Part shown: positions 31,084 through 40,800 of the stretch, in pieces
Layout of the letters: the number at the start of each line of letters is the position of its first letter
Numbering within the stretch: position 1 is the stretch's first letter
Assembly: GCA_965261065.1 (NCBI GenBank)
Contig: OZ253444.1
Location: 4,154,001 to 4,218,000 of the forward strand
Source: JAKZVK01 sp965261065
GTDB taxonomy: Bacteria > Acidobacteriota > Terriglobia > Bryobacterales > UBA6623
Length of the DNA stretch: 64,000 bases
Direction: 5' to 3'
Program-made: the position numbers and the translations under genes
Notes under the pieces: generated by a model
Told to the model about the DNA's origin: nothing
The model's input: the letters and a program-made list of their open reading frames with translations, nothing else
Databases searched by the model: none

Positions 31084-31192
31084 TTCGAGAAAACGCCCAT
31101 TTTACAGGTGTTGGAGGGCCTCGATTCCCAACTTCCACCACTCCATCCCTCCAACCAACTGACTCTATTCGACTTATGATGGGACAGTAGTG

Positions 31193-33503
31193 TCCCGCTC
31201 CCTATTTTCTCAGCCTCCACAAACTGCTTTCGCGCCGCCTTTGGCCATCCGTGCTGGTGGAGTGCGTCCGCATAGGCCACGATCGCTTGCAGCCGTTGAC
31301 TGGTACTGCCCCCTCGGGCACCGTACTCAGAGGCTTCCTTGCCTGCGCCTACCGCCGCCTCAACGTCCCCTTTGGTCAGATAGAGCTGTGCGAGATGGCG
31401 GCCATAGTTCGTCGCACGGTCGTCATCGCACCCGCCGTCGACGCGACACACCTTGGCAAGATCGAGGGCCCGCTCCAGAGGCGGCACGGCCGCATCCAGC
31501 TTCCCCAACATGCGAAGGTCGAGGCCTATGCTGCAGAGTGCGTCGGCCTCCGTACCCTTACTCGGTCGCCTCTCCGCTGCCGGCAGCTGCCAGTCCCGGT
31601 CAAAAAAGGGTTGAAGGAGCGCACAGTCCGTGCTTAGACCGCCCAGCTTGTCGCGAAGCCGATGGTTCTCGTAGCGCTCTCGGTAGTGATCGCCTCCCGG
31701 TGAAGGATTGTCGTTGCCGTTGATGCGGCCGAAGAAGACCTCGTCCAGAGCTTCGATCAACTTCTCCGCTTTGCGTCCGTAGGAGACCGCTAGAAAGAGC
31801 GGCTCCAGCTCGCGCAGCTCTGTTGCCTCCTCTTTCTGCTGGGCCTGGCAGTACTCGTACAGTCGGCGATTGCCCTCGCGCCAGGCCTGAGGACGCTCCT
31901 GCTTGAGCGAACCGCCGAAGCGCTCTCGAACTAGCGGGTGGCAGTCCAGCCGTGGCGGAACATGGTGACTCTCTTCCGCGACCAGCTTCAGGTCCCGCAG
32001 CCGCTCGACCGCCTCCTCGCGGCCATGCTTGGAGAGCCCCGCCAGCCGGTCCGTTAATCCCCGAATCGCCGGCTTGGCCAGCACCGCCTTGAGTGGCCCC
32101 TGCTCCGCGGGCGCGTCGAAGAGCCCTAGCACACGCAGCCATTCGACCTCGGGCCCGTGGCCTGGTCCCTGGCCCAAGCGCTTCTCGATCGCCGCCATCA
32201 CCCGTTGGGCATGGCGGCCTTCCTTCGGGCCGACGTCGAGCAGCTCGGGGACATCGGCCACGCCCTCGATCGAGCCGCCATGCCACTTGGCGAGGTAGGC
32301 CGCCAGCAGGTTCAGCGCCAGGGCGTGACGGCCAAGGTCGTCGACGGCCGCCTCCAGTCGCTCGTCCGGCCCCGTGACCCCCGCCGTGCGCAGCAGCGCC
32401 CGTCCCGCCACCGTCGAGACGTGCTCCAGGTCGATGTGCTTGACCGCGTTCTCATACTCCGGCTGCTGGAGGTCGGTGACCTCTTCGCGAGTCGAGATGA
32501 CGCACAGGCCCGGGTTGCGTTCGGCCAGCGCTTCGAGCAGGGTCTTGAGCGCGGGGTCCTTGATCCCGCCAAGGTCGAAGTCGTGTCCCGACTGCAGTGG
32601 CTCCATGCCGTCGAGCAGCAGCAGGGTGCGTTGGGCCGCGACCAGCTCGGCCAGGCGCTCGCCCTTGTCCCAGGGCGACCCTTTCGCGGGGTCGGGGTCG
32701 CCGAAGAATTGGAGGGCCGCGTTGATGAACTGGTCGGCCGAGGTGACGCGCTCCCGCGTCCCCTGGCTGTAGAACGACCAGGCATACACATACTCGACCT
32801 CACGATAGTTGTCCCGGCGCATGCGTTCCGTCCACACCCGGACGAGCGTCGATTTGCCGACGCCGCCATGAGCTTTGAAGACGATGATGTTGGTTTTCGG
32901 GTCGTTCCAAGAGTCGTTGAGCAGGTTCTGTTCGTCGCGCCGCCCGAACAGCAGCTCACCAGTTTCGGGCAGGTGCGAGATGTCCTCTTTCTCGGGTGCG
33001 TCCCATTCGGGCGGCGGTGGCGGAGGGGGCACGTAGCCCGGCTGCGAAGCTTCAAAGACGTGGTCAGCCAGCCACGTGAACACCTGGTCGCGAGTGTTCC
33101 CGGATACGCCTGCCAGGGGTTTTCCGTTGGCGGTGTACATCTGCAGTTCTTCGAGCCAAGGGTGTTTCTTCCAAGGGCAAGGCTTGATCAAAACCGGCAG
33201 GATTTCACACTCACCCCTCCGGGCTTTCTGCAGGAAGAAGGGAATCTCCTCGTCCATGCAGAAGCTCGAAGACAAGAAGTCCGCGGATACCAGACAGACG
33301 GCAAAGCGAGTCTTACTGAGGATCTCCTTGACACGCAGATACCAGCGCTCGCCTTCGCGGATATCGAGGTCGCTCCAAACCTCAAAGTTTCCGTAGCGTT
33401 GGGCGGCCTTGAGTTGAGGCAGGATTGAATCCAGCCATTTTTCGTCTTTGTGGCTGTAGCTGACGAAAACGGTGGGTTTTTCGCTTTGGCCGCCTACCGA
33501 CAT
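31193..33503 (-). pseudogene. 5' part of TIR-STAND-TPR protein, disrupted by IS
   Basis: About 770 codons of one large gene. Residues 10-150 are a TIR (TIR_2) domain: VFVSYSHKDEKW, FEVWSDLDI, and SSSFCMDEEI, where Glu85 or Glu86 is at the expected NADase position. A proline run (159-165) follows. The STAND/NACHT-type NTPase begins near 185, with P-loop AHGGVGKST at 211-219 and Walker B LLLLDGM at 294-300. STREEV and a winged-helix part come next. TPR-like repeats begin after about residue 640. The frame passes into IS4 sequence at 31192. TIR-STAND-TPR proteins are known as abortive-infection sensors that deplete NAD+ on phage recognition. The ATG at 33503 has no clear ribosome binding site. 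Confidence 0.85.
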
Positions 33504-33828
33504 CGTGTAGTCAGGCTACTACGTTTTGGATGCCGGCTCAAGGGGCTGGCTTGGCATATCCGCACCACCTCGCGCGCCGGCCCACCACTCAGAGCGACTG
33601 ACCCGGTCTTGCGACCGGGGCACGACGGGAAGCAACAGCGTTTACGTGGTGGCGCGGGCCTCCTGGCCTGCAGCGTCGACCTCCGGGTCGACGTCTCCTT
33701 CGCCCCATCGAGTCCACGCCCAAGGCAGACCGTTCGTGGGCCGGGCAGACCTGTCGCCCACGCCTGGCCCCGGACTTCCGTCCGCAGCCACGATTCACGA
33801 TTCACGGTCCGCGCCCTTGCCAAGGCTG
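33504..33828. other. Intergenic region with dispersed repeats
   Basis: 325 bp without a gene. It holds small palindromes (for example GTCGAC-CTCCG-GGTCGAC region at 33675 and CCGGTCTTGCGACCGG at 33605) and, at 33700-33745, the second copy of the CCCATCGAGTCCACGCCCAA repeat seen at 22991. The promoter of the TIR-STAND gene should lie here but could not be located. Confidence 0.5.
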
Positions 33829-35403
33829 CTACGCCGGGACGCCCATCTTGGAAGGCTCGTGCTTGCGTGCGGCAAAGCGCTCGGAGATCAGCTTGAGTGC
33901 GACGGCCGGCTCGACAACGCCGTCCCCATTCTGCTCGACCGACTTGTGGTTGTGATAGAGGACGCTGGTGTAGTCGGGAATCCTGCCCAGCGCGAGATGG
34001 CGGTGAATCTCGCGGATGCCGTCATCGAGGGGCGTCTCGCACTCGAACGCCAGCCGCTCGTGGATCTTCTCAAACGACACGCGATAGTTTCGGCGGTCGG
34101 CGTTGGTCTCCTTGACGACGTTAACTCCGGAGGCGATAGCGTGAATCGCCCGGCCGACGTCGCCCAGCCGGAGGTTCATGTCCGCGGAGCCGACGTTGAA
34201 GATCTCGCCGCTGACCTGGGCCAGGGGAGCCTCGAGCATCTTGTGAAAGGCGCGCGCAATGTCGTTGACGTGCACAAAAGGACGCCACTGTTCCTCGTTG
34301 TAGATGACGACCTTTTTCTCGAAGTACGCCTTGGCCGTGAGTAGATTGACGACCAGGTCGAAACGCGGACGGTACGACCAGCCGAAGGCCGTGCCCAGCC
34401 GCAGAATGGTCGGATGGAAGCGGTCGCTGCGCGAAGCCAGTAGGATTCGCTCGGAGTCGATCTTGGTCGCGGCATAGAGCGAGACGGGGTCGAGCTCAGA
34501 GGTTTCGTCGACAATCGAGTCGCTCGCCCCGTAGACGCTGCACGTCGAGGCAAACACGAACCGCGACACCCCTTGCCCCTTGCAGACGTCCGCCACCAGT
34601 GCGGTTGCGGCGTAGTTGGTTTGCAGCGTCGTCTCTTCATCGAGCGCGCAAGCCGGGTCGCCGACAATCGCGCCAAGATGAATCACCGCGTCCATGCCGC
34701 GCACGGCGTGAATCACCGCGTCCACGCGCTGGAAGTCGCCGCGAATCAACTCGAAGCAGGGGTGCCGGTAGAGACCGCGAATGGGCTCGTCGCCTAAAAT
34801 CAGCAGGTCGAGGACGCGAACTTCGTATCCGGCTGCCAGCAGCTTCCGCACCAGGACGCTACCGATGTATCCCGCGCCGCCGATGACGAGAACCTTCTCG
34901 ACGGGTTTCTCGATCGGAGGGTTCTTGGGCTGGACGTGGAAGTTCTGCCAGACGTAGAACTTGGCGGTTCGCGCGCCGATGCATCCGGCGACGTTGACCA
35001 GGTAAGCCGCGACGGTGATCCCCAGTGGCGAGAGCAGGCTGGTGTCGAGCGCCAACAGCGGGCTTGCCACCAGCAGCAGTGAGTAGGCGATGGTGATCGA
35101 CTGTGCCAGCGCGAACGCCTTCTGCCACCAACTCAGCACCGGCTTGGTGTGGTAACCGCCCGCAAGAGATAGCAGGGCGATCGACACCAACCCGAGCGGC
35201 GGAGCGACGCGGAGAAAGAACTCGACGTGAGCCAGGAGGATCTCGCTCGAGCTTCCTACGGCATCGACGCCCAGCCGGCCGAAGAGGCCGAACAACACGC
35301 CGATCGCGAGAGAAGTTACAACGATGATCGAGTCAGCCAGTATCCGCACGGCAGCGGTTCCTCCGGTTCTCTCGCCTGCTGTTGTTGACGTCACTGTTTC
35401 CAT
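33829..35403 (-). CDS. Membrane-anchored NAD-dependent epimerase/dehydratase
   Basis: A 524-aa product in two parts. Residues 1 to about 170 contain four or so hydrophobic helices (IIVVTSLAIGVLFGLFG, VEFFLRVAPPLGLVSIALLSLAGGY, ALAQSITIAYSLLLVASPLL, ITVAAYLVNVAGCIG). From about 188 an extended SDR of the UDP-sugar epimerase type begins, with VLVIGGAGYIGSVL, the STCSVYGAS serine block and YAATK. The membrane part recalls polysaccharide-assembly sugar epimerases such as the PglF/CapD type, though this epimerase half is GalE-like. The open frame reaches 35511 inside the IS110 leader; the ATG at 35403 is the first one in host sequence, with no strong ribosome binding site. Confidence 0.8.
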   Translation of the reverse strand: METVTSTTAGERTGGTAAVRILADSIIVVTSLAIGVLFGLFGRLGVDAVGSSSEILLAHVEFFLRVAPPLGLVSIALLSLAGGYHTKPVLSWWQKAFALAQSITIAYSLLLVASPLLALDTSLLSPLGITVAAYLVNVAGCIGARTAKFYVWQNFHVQPKNPPIEKPVEKVLVIGGAGYIGSVLVRKLLAAGYEVRVLDLLILGDEPIRGLYRHPCFELIRGDFQRVDAVIHAVRGMDAVIHLGAIVGDPACALDEETTLQTNYAATALVADVCKGQGVSRFVFASTCSVYGASDSIVDETSELDPVSLYAATKIDSERILLASRSDRFHPTILRLGTAFGWSYRPRFDLVVNLLTAKAYFEKKVVIYNEEQWRPFVHVNDIARAFHKMLEAPLAQVSGEIFNVGSADMNLRLGDVGRAIHAIASGVNVVKETNADRRNYRVSFEKIHERLAFECETPLDDGIREIHRHLALGRIPDYTSVLYHNHKSVEQNGDGVVEPAVALKLISERFAARKHEPSKMGVPA

Positions 35404-35545
35404 CGAGCAGGCACTCGACAGAGAGAGTATCGGCATCCAGCCCGCCTGTTTCAATGCATAGGTAGTGGCAAAGAGGAATCCTCCCGGGGGCAAAATGCTG
35501 AGAGCGGCCACGCGGTCGGCTCAGAGCCAATCCCAGGAGGATTTC

Positions 35546-36574
35546 ATGCCAGAACTCTACTACATCGGACTCGATGTCCATAAGAAAAGCATCAGCTTCT
35601 GCATCAAAACCGGGGACGGAACGATCGTCCAGCGCGGTCAGGTCGCGGCCACTCGCGCCGCCTTGACCGCTTGGGCGTCAGCCCTCGAGCGCCCTTGGGT
35701 GGGCGCGCTCGAAGCCACCCTGTTTACCGGCTGGATTTACGATCACCTCCAGCCCTTCGCCCAGGAACTGCAAGTCGCACACCCGGCCATGCTCAAGGCC
35801 ATCGCCTGCGCCAAGAAGAAGAACGACCGTCTCGACGCCACCAAGATCAGTGACCTGCTGCGCTGCAACCTGCTGCCGCGCTGCTACGTGGCGCCGCCTG
35901 CCCTGCGCGAGTTGCGGCGCGTGCTGCGCTATCGCAATCTGCTGGTGGGCGAAGCTGTCCGCATGAAGAACAAAATCAGCGGGCTACTGATGGAAGTGGG
36001 CGAACCCTACGATGCCCGGCGGCTGCACGGGCGCAACTATTTCTACTCCTATCTCGACAGCCTGCGCGACACGCCCGAGTCGGTGATCGAGCTGCTCGCC
36101 ATCACCCGCGGCAGCCTGGAAATGTTCGATCGTTTGCAGCAGGAGTTACTGCGCGGATTGCGGCGCCATCCGCTGTTGCGGGAACGCGTCGAGTTGCTGC
36201 AGTCGATTCGCGGCGTGGGGGAGGTGACGGCGTTGACCTGGGCGCTGGAGACCGTCGAGCCCGAGCGCTTCGGTTCGCTGGGCCAGGCGGTGAGTTACTG
36301 TGGGTTGTGTTCGGCACAGCGCGAGTCGGCCGGCAAGACGCAGCGGGGACCGCTGTCGAAGCAGCGCAACAAGCATTTGCAGCGGGTGCTGATCGAGGCG
36401 GCGAAACTCGCGCCGCGCTGGAACCCGCAACTGCACGACGTCCATGAGCGGGAGTTGACGCGCGGGTCTCGCAATCGCGCGACGTTGGCCGTGGCGCGCA
36501 AGTTGGTGGCGTATCTGCGGGCCGTGGACACCAGTGGTCGCGCGTTCGTGCCGCGGGTTGCGGCCGAGGCGTAA
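35546..36574 (+). CDS. IS110 family transposase/recombinase
   Basis: 342 aa with the DEDD RuvC-like domain: Asp10 in IGLDVHKK, Glu56 in GALEAT, and Asp94/Asp97 in KKNDRLDATK. This is followed by the Transposase_20 domain (IRGVGEVTALTWALE) with the serine region GPLSKQRNKHLQRVL. The start is the ATG preceded by AGGAGG (35535-35540), not the upstream extension. It appears intact. Confidence 0.93.
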   Translation: MPELYYIGLDVHKKSISFCIKTGDGTIVQRGQVAATRAALTAWASALERPWVGALEATLFTGWIYDHLQPFAQELQVAHPAMLKAIACAKKKNDRLDATKISDLLRCNLLPRCYVAPPALRELRRVLRYRNLLVGEAVRMKNKISGLLMEVGEPYDARRLHGRNYFYSYLDSLRDTPESVIELLAITRGSLEMFDRLQQELLRGLRRHPLLRERVELLQSIRGVGEVTALTWALETVEPERFGSLGQAVSYCGLCSAQRESAGKTQRGPLSKQRNKHLQRVLIEAAKLAPRWNPQLHDVHERELTRGSRNRATLAVARKLVAYLRAVDTSGRAFVPRVAAEA

Positions 36575-36819
36575 CGAGGAGAATTTGCTTTTTTTCTGTT
36601 AAAAGGAGAAACGAAGAGTTTCATCGACGCTGTGCGGTGTCACGAGCGGCCCGCCGGTCCTCGCCTGTTGGGGACTACGCGAAGGAGTTTACTGGGAGTT
36701 TCCCGGGAAATTTCTGATGCGTCCGTATCTCTGTTTCGAGGCCGGCGGGCCTGAAAACCCAAACTGAATCTTCCGCGACGGTCCCCCGGCCGGTACGGTG
36801 GGGCGACCCGATGCGCGCA
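36575..36819. other. IS110 3' non-coding flank, candidate bridge-RNA region
   Basis: 245 bp with no believable gene. It contains several G/C-rich self-complementary stretches (GGCCCGCCGG, GGCCGGCGGGCC, CCCCCGGCCGG). By analogy with IS110-family elements this or the 80-bp leader could encode the guide RNA, but I see no direct proof. Confidence 0.3.
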
Positions 36820-36930
36820 CATGGATGTCTGGTCACGTGACTCGTTGACCTTGCGACTTGATTCGCAAAAACGCTCGGGCTGCGAAGCGTCACTGCTGAA
36901 GACAACGCCCCCGCTGACGGGAGGATTCGG

Positions 36931-36990
36931 ATGACTGCGTCCATCCTTGACAGATACCTATCATGGATGTCTGGTCACGTGACTCGTTGA
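36931..36990 (+). CDS. Putative 19-aa peptide, repeat unit 1
   Basis: ATG preceded by GGGAGG with 6 bases spacing, encoding MTASILDRYLSWMSGHVTR, then TGA. The frame crosses the boundary between two repeat units. Strong ribosome binding site and near-identical repetition suggest translation, but nothing similar is known to me. No function is proposed. Confidence 0.4.
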   Translation: MTASILDRYLSWMSGHVTR

Positions 36991-37072
36991 CCTTGCGACT
37001 TGATTCGCAAAAACGCTCGGGCTACGAAGCGTCACTGCTGAAGACAACGCCCCCGCTGACGGGAGGATTCGG

Positions 37073-37132
37073 ATGACTGCGTCCATCCTTGACAGATACC
37101 TATCATGGATGTCTGGTCACGTGACTCGTTGA
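37073..37132 (+). CDS. Putative 19-aa peptide, repeat unit 2
   Basis: Identical in sequence and ribosome binding site to the peptide frame at 36931, one repeat length (142 bp) downstream. Confidence 0.4.
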   Translation: MTASILDRYLSWMSGHVTR

Positions 37133-37214
37133 CCTTGCGACTTGATTCGCAAAAACGCTCGGGCTACGAAGCGTCACTGCTGAAGACAACGCCCCCGCTG
37201 ACGGGAGGATTCGG

Positions 37215-37274
37215 ATGACTGCGTCCATCCTTGACAGATACCTATCATGGATGTCTGGTCACGTGACTCGTTGA
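37215..37274 (+). CDS. Putative 19-aa peptide, repeat unit 3
   Basis: Third identical copy of the peptide frame, again behind GGGAGGATTCGG. Confidence 0.4.
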   Translation: MTASILDRYLSWMSGHVTR

Positions 37275-37356
37275 CCTTGCGACTTGATTCGCAAAAACGC
37301 TCGGGCTGCGAAGCGTCACTGCTGAAGACAACGCCCCCGCTGACGGGAGGATTCGG

Positions 37357-37419
37357 ATGACTGCGTCCATCCTTGACAGATACCTATCATGGATGTCCCC
37401 ACATTGGAGATCGTCATAG
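37357..37419 (+). CDS. Putative 20-aa peptide, repeat unit 4 with different tail
   Basis: Same ribosome binding site and first 14 residues (MTASILDRYLSWMS), but the frame leaves the array and ends PHWRSS then TAG. The tail is therefore set by the flanking sequence. Confidence 0.35.
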   Translation: MTASILDRYLSWMSPHWRSS

Positions 37420-37836
37420 GGGTTTCCCTTTCTTTAGGCTGGGCCCGAGAGGTGTAAGGTGTAGGCTGATGAGCGGTTGCGTCATATCTGGTTCAGTGGT
37501 TGTCGCGGCTCCAAGCAGACTCGGCGGGACCAGACTCAGAGCCGCAGGCGTGAGCCTGCGTTGAGATGCTTCAAGGTGACGAGAGGGTCGCATCCCTAGG
37601 AACGTCATGCACGAACGCGGCAGCTCAGCGCGGGTTCCCACCCGCGGCTCCGAAGTGGCGGGTCGAGAGGCGTTTCTCGACAAGGGTCTCTTCCGGCGCG
37701 CAGGGCTGGTTCGTTTCGGCCGCAGCGGTGGTTCTGCACCGGTTTTCTGCATGACGAACTCCGGTACAAGTCTTTTTTTATCAGCTTGTTAACCATTGGG
37801 CAGCCGATTGCGTCTATAGTGTCAGAGGACAGGACA
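37420..37836. other. Intergenic region upstream of the FecR gene
   Basis: 417 bp without a supported gene. It contains small palindromes (CGCAGGC-GTG-AGCCTGCG near 37540; GCGGGTTCCCACCCGC near 37628) and, close to the FecR start, CTTTTTTTATC. The promoter of the downstream gene should be here. Confidence 0.4.
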
Positions 37837-40800
37837 ATGACACGCGTGGGCAACCTACTGGTACGAGCCGCTTTGGCGGCCTTGTTACTGGCCCCTCTCG
37901 GCTGGGCCCAAGAGGAGGATCGCCCCGCCTTGGGGGTCGCACGGGTCAGCCTGACCAACGGCGATGTCACCATCCGGCGCGGTGATTCCGGCGACTGGAT
38001 CCAAGCGCCTGTCAACACGCCCGTGGTCGAGGGCGATCGCATCGCGACCGGGACGGCGTCACGCGCCGAAGTCCAGCTCGATTACTCGAACCTTCTCCGG
38101 CTCAATGAGTCGAGTGAAGTCCACATGGCGAACCTGGGCAACAAGCAGTTCCGTGTCCAGGTCGAACGCGGCGTAGTGAACTACAGCGAACTGCGCGGCG
38201 GCGAGGCGGACGTCGATCTTGAGACACCGCTGGTCGCGGTGCGTCCCGGCAAGAACGGGCGCTACCGCGTCGAAGTGATCGGGCAGGATCTCGTCCGAAT
38301 CATCGTCCGCAAAGGGCAAGCGGAGGTCGCCTCCGCCCAGGGCGTCGAGACGCTCAAGCAGGGCCGCATGATGGTGGTGCGGCGCGGCTCGGAGAAGGCT
38401 GAGGGGGCCCTTGAGTTTGCGATCGAAAAGGCCGACCCGAAAGACAACTGGGATGAATTCAACGAGCGTCGCGACAAGAGCCTGCAGAAGTCCGAGAGCT
38501 ACCGCAAGCTGAGCCGCAGCATCTATGGCGCCGAAGACCTAGACGATGCAGGGCGTTGGCAGTACGTCTCAGGGTACGGCAACTCCTGGTTCCCGACCGT
38601 ATCTGCTGGCTGGGCGCCCTACCGCTCCGGCCGTTGGACCTGGGTGGACTACTACGGCTGGACCTGGGTGAGCTACGAGCGCTGGGGCTGGGCGCCCTAC
38701 CACTACGGGCGCTGGTTCCACCACGCGCACCACGGCTGGGGTTGGTATCCGGGGTCGTACTACGGCCATCACTACTGGCGGCCGGCGTTGGTCGCCTTCT
38801 TCGGCTACGGGCACTATGGTGGCGGGCACGGCTTCAACTTTGGGTTCGGTTTCGGACGCGGCCATCACTACGGCTACAGTCACTTCGGCTGGATTCCGCT
38901 GGCTCCGGGCGAGCGCTACAACCCCTGGTACGGCCGGCACCGCGGCGGGGGGCGGCACAACTCGGTCTACGTCGACAACAGCGTCAACATCTACAACAAC
39001 TACCGCAACGCGCGGCACCGCAACGGGGTGTCGGCGATTCGCGGAGAAGCATTCGCGAGAGGACGGGTCGGCACGCCGCAGAGCCTGCGTCCGTCGCAGT
39101 TACGCCAGGCGGGCCTGATGCGAGGCCGATTGCCGATCGTGCCCTCGGCCGAAAGCCGTGGGCGGAGTGCGTCGCCAACCGACTTCCGGCGCGCCTCGGC
39201 GAATTCGAACTCGGGGACGCGTTTCTTCACCACGAATCGCGGCCGCGCCACCGCGCAGCGAGCGTCGTTCCAGCAGCAGCAGGAGCGCGTCGCCGGCTCG
39301 GTGCGTGAGTTCGCGGGAACCCGAAGCCGCGGCACCGGCGGTGGCACAAGGGCCGCGGTAACCGGACGCGGCACCGGCACCGCAGGGGTGGGTGCAGCGG
39401 GCCTGGGAGCTACGGGCACGGCGGGGCGGGCGCGAACCGGTTCGGCGACTCGGTCGTCGTCGGTCGTGCGAACGCCATCAGCGCTGGGCTCGGCGCGGAC
39501 CGCGACCACATCAACCGCCACGCGCGGTAGGGTGTCGGGGGCAACAACCGGACAGCCGGCCACCGCGCGGGGGCGTGCAGTGGGGACTCCCGCTGGGGGG
39601 ACTCGTGCTGCGGGGACTCGCACTGCGGGGACGCAAGTCGGCGCGACGGCTGCGCAGACCGGTTCGAGCGGCAGCCGCACGCGCTCGGCCACGACAGGGT
39701 CTTCGAGAGAAGGCCGATTCCAAGGCTTCCCGCGGGCGCGCGCCGCGTCACGAGGTACGGGGACGGGGACAGCTACGGGGACAGCCGCGGGCACGCAGCG
39801 CGGCAGCTCTTCCCTGGCGCCAACGCGCGGAGGGTCTTCGGGCAGTCCCACCGCGACGACGCGAAGCCGTGTCGGCGGGACGCGGACCGGGGCGATCTCC
39901 GGAACGCCCGCCTGGCGGCAGTTCGGCGGTCGCCGAGCGGCCAACGCCAGGACCACGCCAAGCGGAGCGGCCACGGGTTCAACCAGGCCGCAGATGCGAG
40001 TCCGCCAACGCGGCGGTTCTTCATCCCGAACGTTTGAGCTAAGCCGTCCCCAGACTAGCCCCGGACAGACAAACCGCGGGCGAAGCTCGACGGTCGCGCC
40101 GGCGACTCGTTCGCGAGTGAGCCCCGGCAGCACTCCGTCGTCGAACTCGCCAGCGACGACCTCGGGCCAGAGCAGTCAGCGCGGTAGTCAAGGTAGTTTC
40201 GCGCCGCGCAGCCGCTCCCGCGTGCCGGGCGCGACGACCGCGACTGGCATTACCGGCAGCAGGGCTCGTTCCGCCACTCCTACCGCGAGCACGGCGCGGA
40301 GTGCGTCTTCAACCCCGAGGGGTGCTTCTTCAGCCCGGAGGGGTGCTTCTTCGACTCCTTCGAGCAACTCGCGACGATTTACCCCGCGCAGCCGGTCGCG
40401 GGTTTCGAGCCCGCCGTCGAGCCGACCGTCGTCGAGCGCCAGTGTGGTGCCGTCGGCGCCGGCGCGTCGTTCGTCTTCATCCGCATCCTCTGCAACCACG
40501 TCGCGCCGCTCGGGGAGTTTCGCGCCGCGTAGCCGCTCACGAGTGCCCGCGGGCGGCGCGTCGAGCCGTTCTCTCTCGAGCGGAAGATCGAGCCGGGCGC
40601 CGTCGACCTCGTCGCGTTCGCCGCGTAGCCGCTCTGGAAGTGTCTCACGGGGACGCTCGGCGATGCCCTCGGGGCGGTCGGTCTCGCCCTCGCGGATGCC
40701 CACGATGCGGGCGCCCAGTGCCCGGTCGCGGGGCTCTGTCTCGCGCGGCCGGATGCCGACGGCCCGCAGCTCGGGCTCGATGTCGCGCGGAGGCTCGATG

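Larger units (their letters stand above)
28962..31179 (+). pseudogene. IS4 family transposase, nonsense mutation plus IS1595 insertion
   Basis: The N-terminal DUF4372-like part (HVGRTVFSQLMDLFPLVEF ... QARQLYSH) ends at an in-frame TAA at 29310-29312. The frame continues at once as DLGLELEQTAYALDSTTIDL with a full DDE_Tnp_1 domain (ALDSTTIDL, VMDRGY, RRWDVELFFKWIKQ). At VTVFEK the IS1595 copy interrupts it. Beyond that copy the C-terminus TPILQVLEGLDSQLPPLHPS continues to a TGA at 31179. So there were at least two inactivating events. ATGs at 28962 and 28971 are possible starts. Confidence 0.88.
28845..31192 (+). mobile_element. IS4 family (DUF4372-type) insertion sequence carrying a nested IS1595
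   Basis: The ends are CACTACTGTCCCA at 28845 and its reverse complement TGGGACAGTAGTG ending at 31192. The 9-bp target duplication is TCCCGCTCC at 28836-28844 and 31193-31201. Removing the IS1595 copy at 30053-31083 with one 8-bp duplication leaves 1309 bp, normal for this group. It is inserted in the STAND gene between the coding positions for EAEKI and GSGSAPY. Confidence 0.92.
35462..36819 (+). mobile_element. IS110 family insertion sequence (ends approximate)
   Basis: The transposase gene and its flanking non-coding parts. IS110 elements lack conventional inverted repeats and target duplications, so the ends cannot be read from one copy. The left end is placed just outside the inverted repeat AATCCTCCCGGG...CCCAGGAGGATT (35479-35544). 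The right end lies somewhere before the tandem repeats that start at 36820. Known members encode a bridge RNA in one non-coding flank. Here the 245 bp downstream of the gene is the larger flank. Confidence 0.7.
36820..37397. repeat. Four tandem 142-bp repeats
   Basis: Units start at 36820, 36962, 37104 and 37246, and a 10-base fragment of a fifth begins at 37388. They are almost identical: the only change I noticed is GGGCTGCGAAG in units 1 and 4 against GGGCTACGAAG in units 2 and 3. Each unit contains CGCAAAAACGCTCGG and CCCG-CTGA-CGGG, both able to form small hairpins. The CGGGAGG of the second also acts as a ribosome binding site for a short frame. There is no spacer between units, so it is not a CRISPR array. 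Confidence 0.95.

Noticed and set aside
32157..33428. 423-codon plus-strand frame opposite the TIR-STAND gene
   Set aside because: Antisense to recognisable TIR and NTPase domains.
35404..35511. N-terminal extension of the epimerase into the IS110 leader
   Set aside because: The extra residues come from IS sequence and lack homology; the start is placed at 35403.
36820..37397. CRISPR array or retron-type repeat
   Set aside because: Units are 142 bp, contiguous and without variable spacers. No cas gene is near. The nearest RT is 7 kb away and not of retron type.
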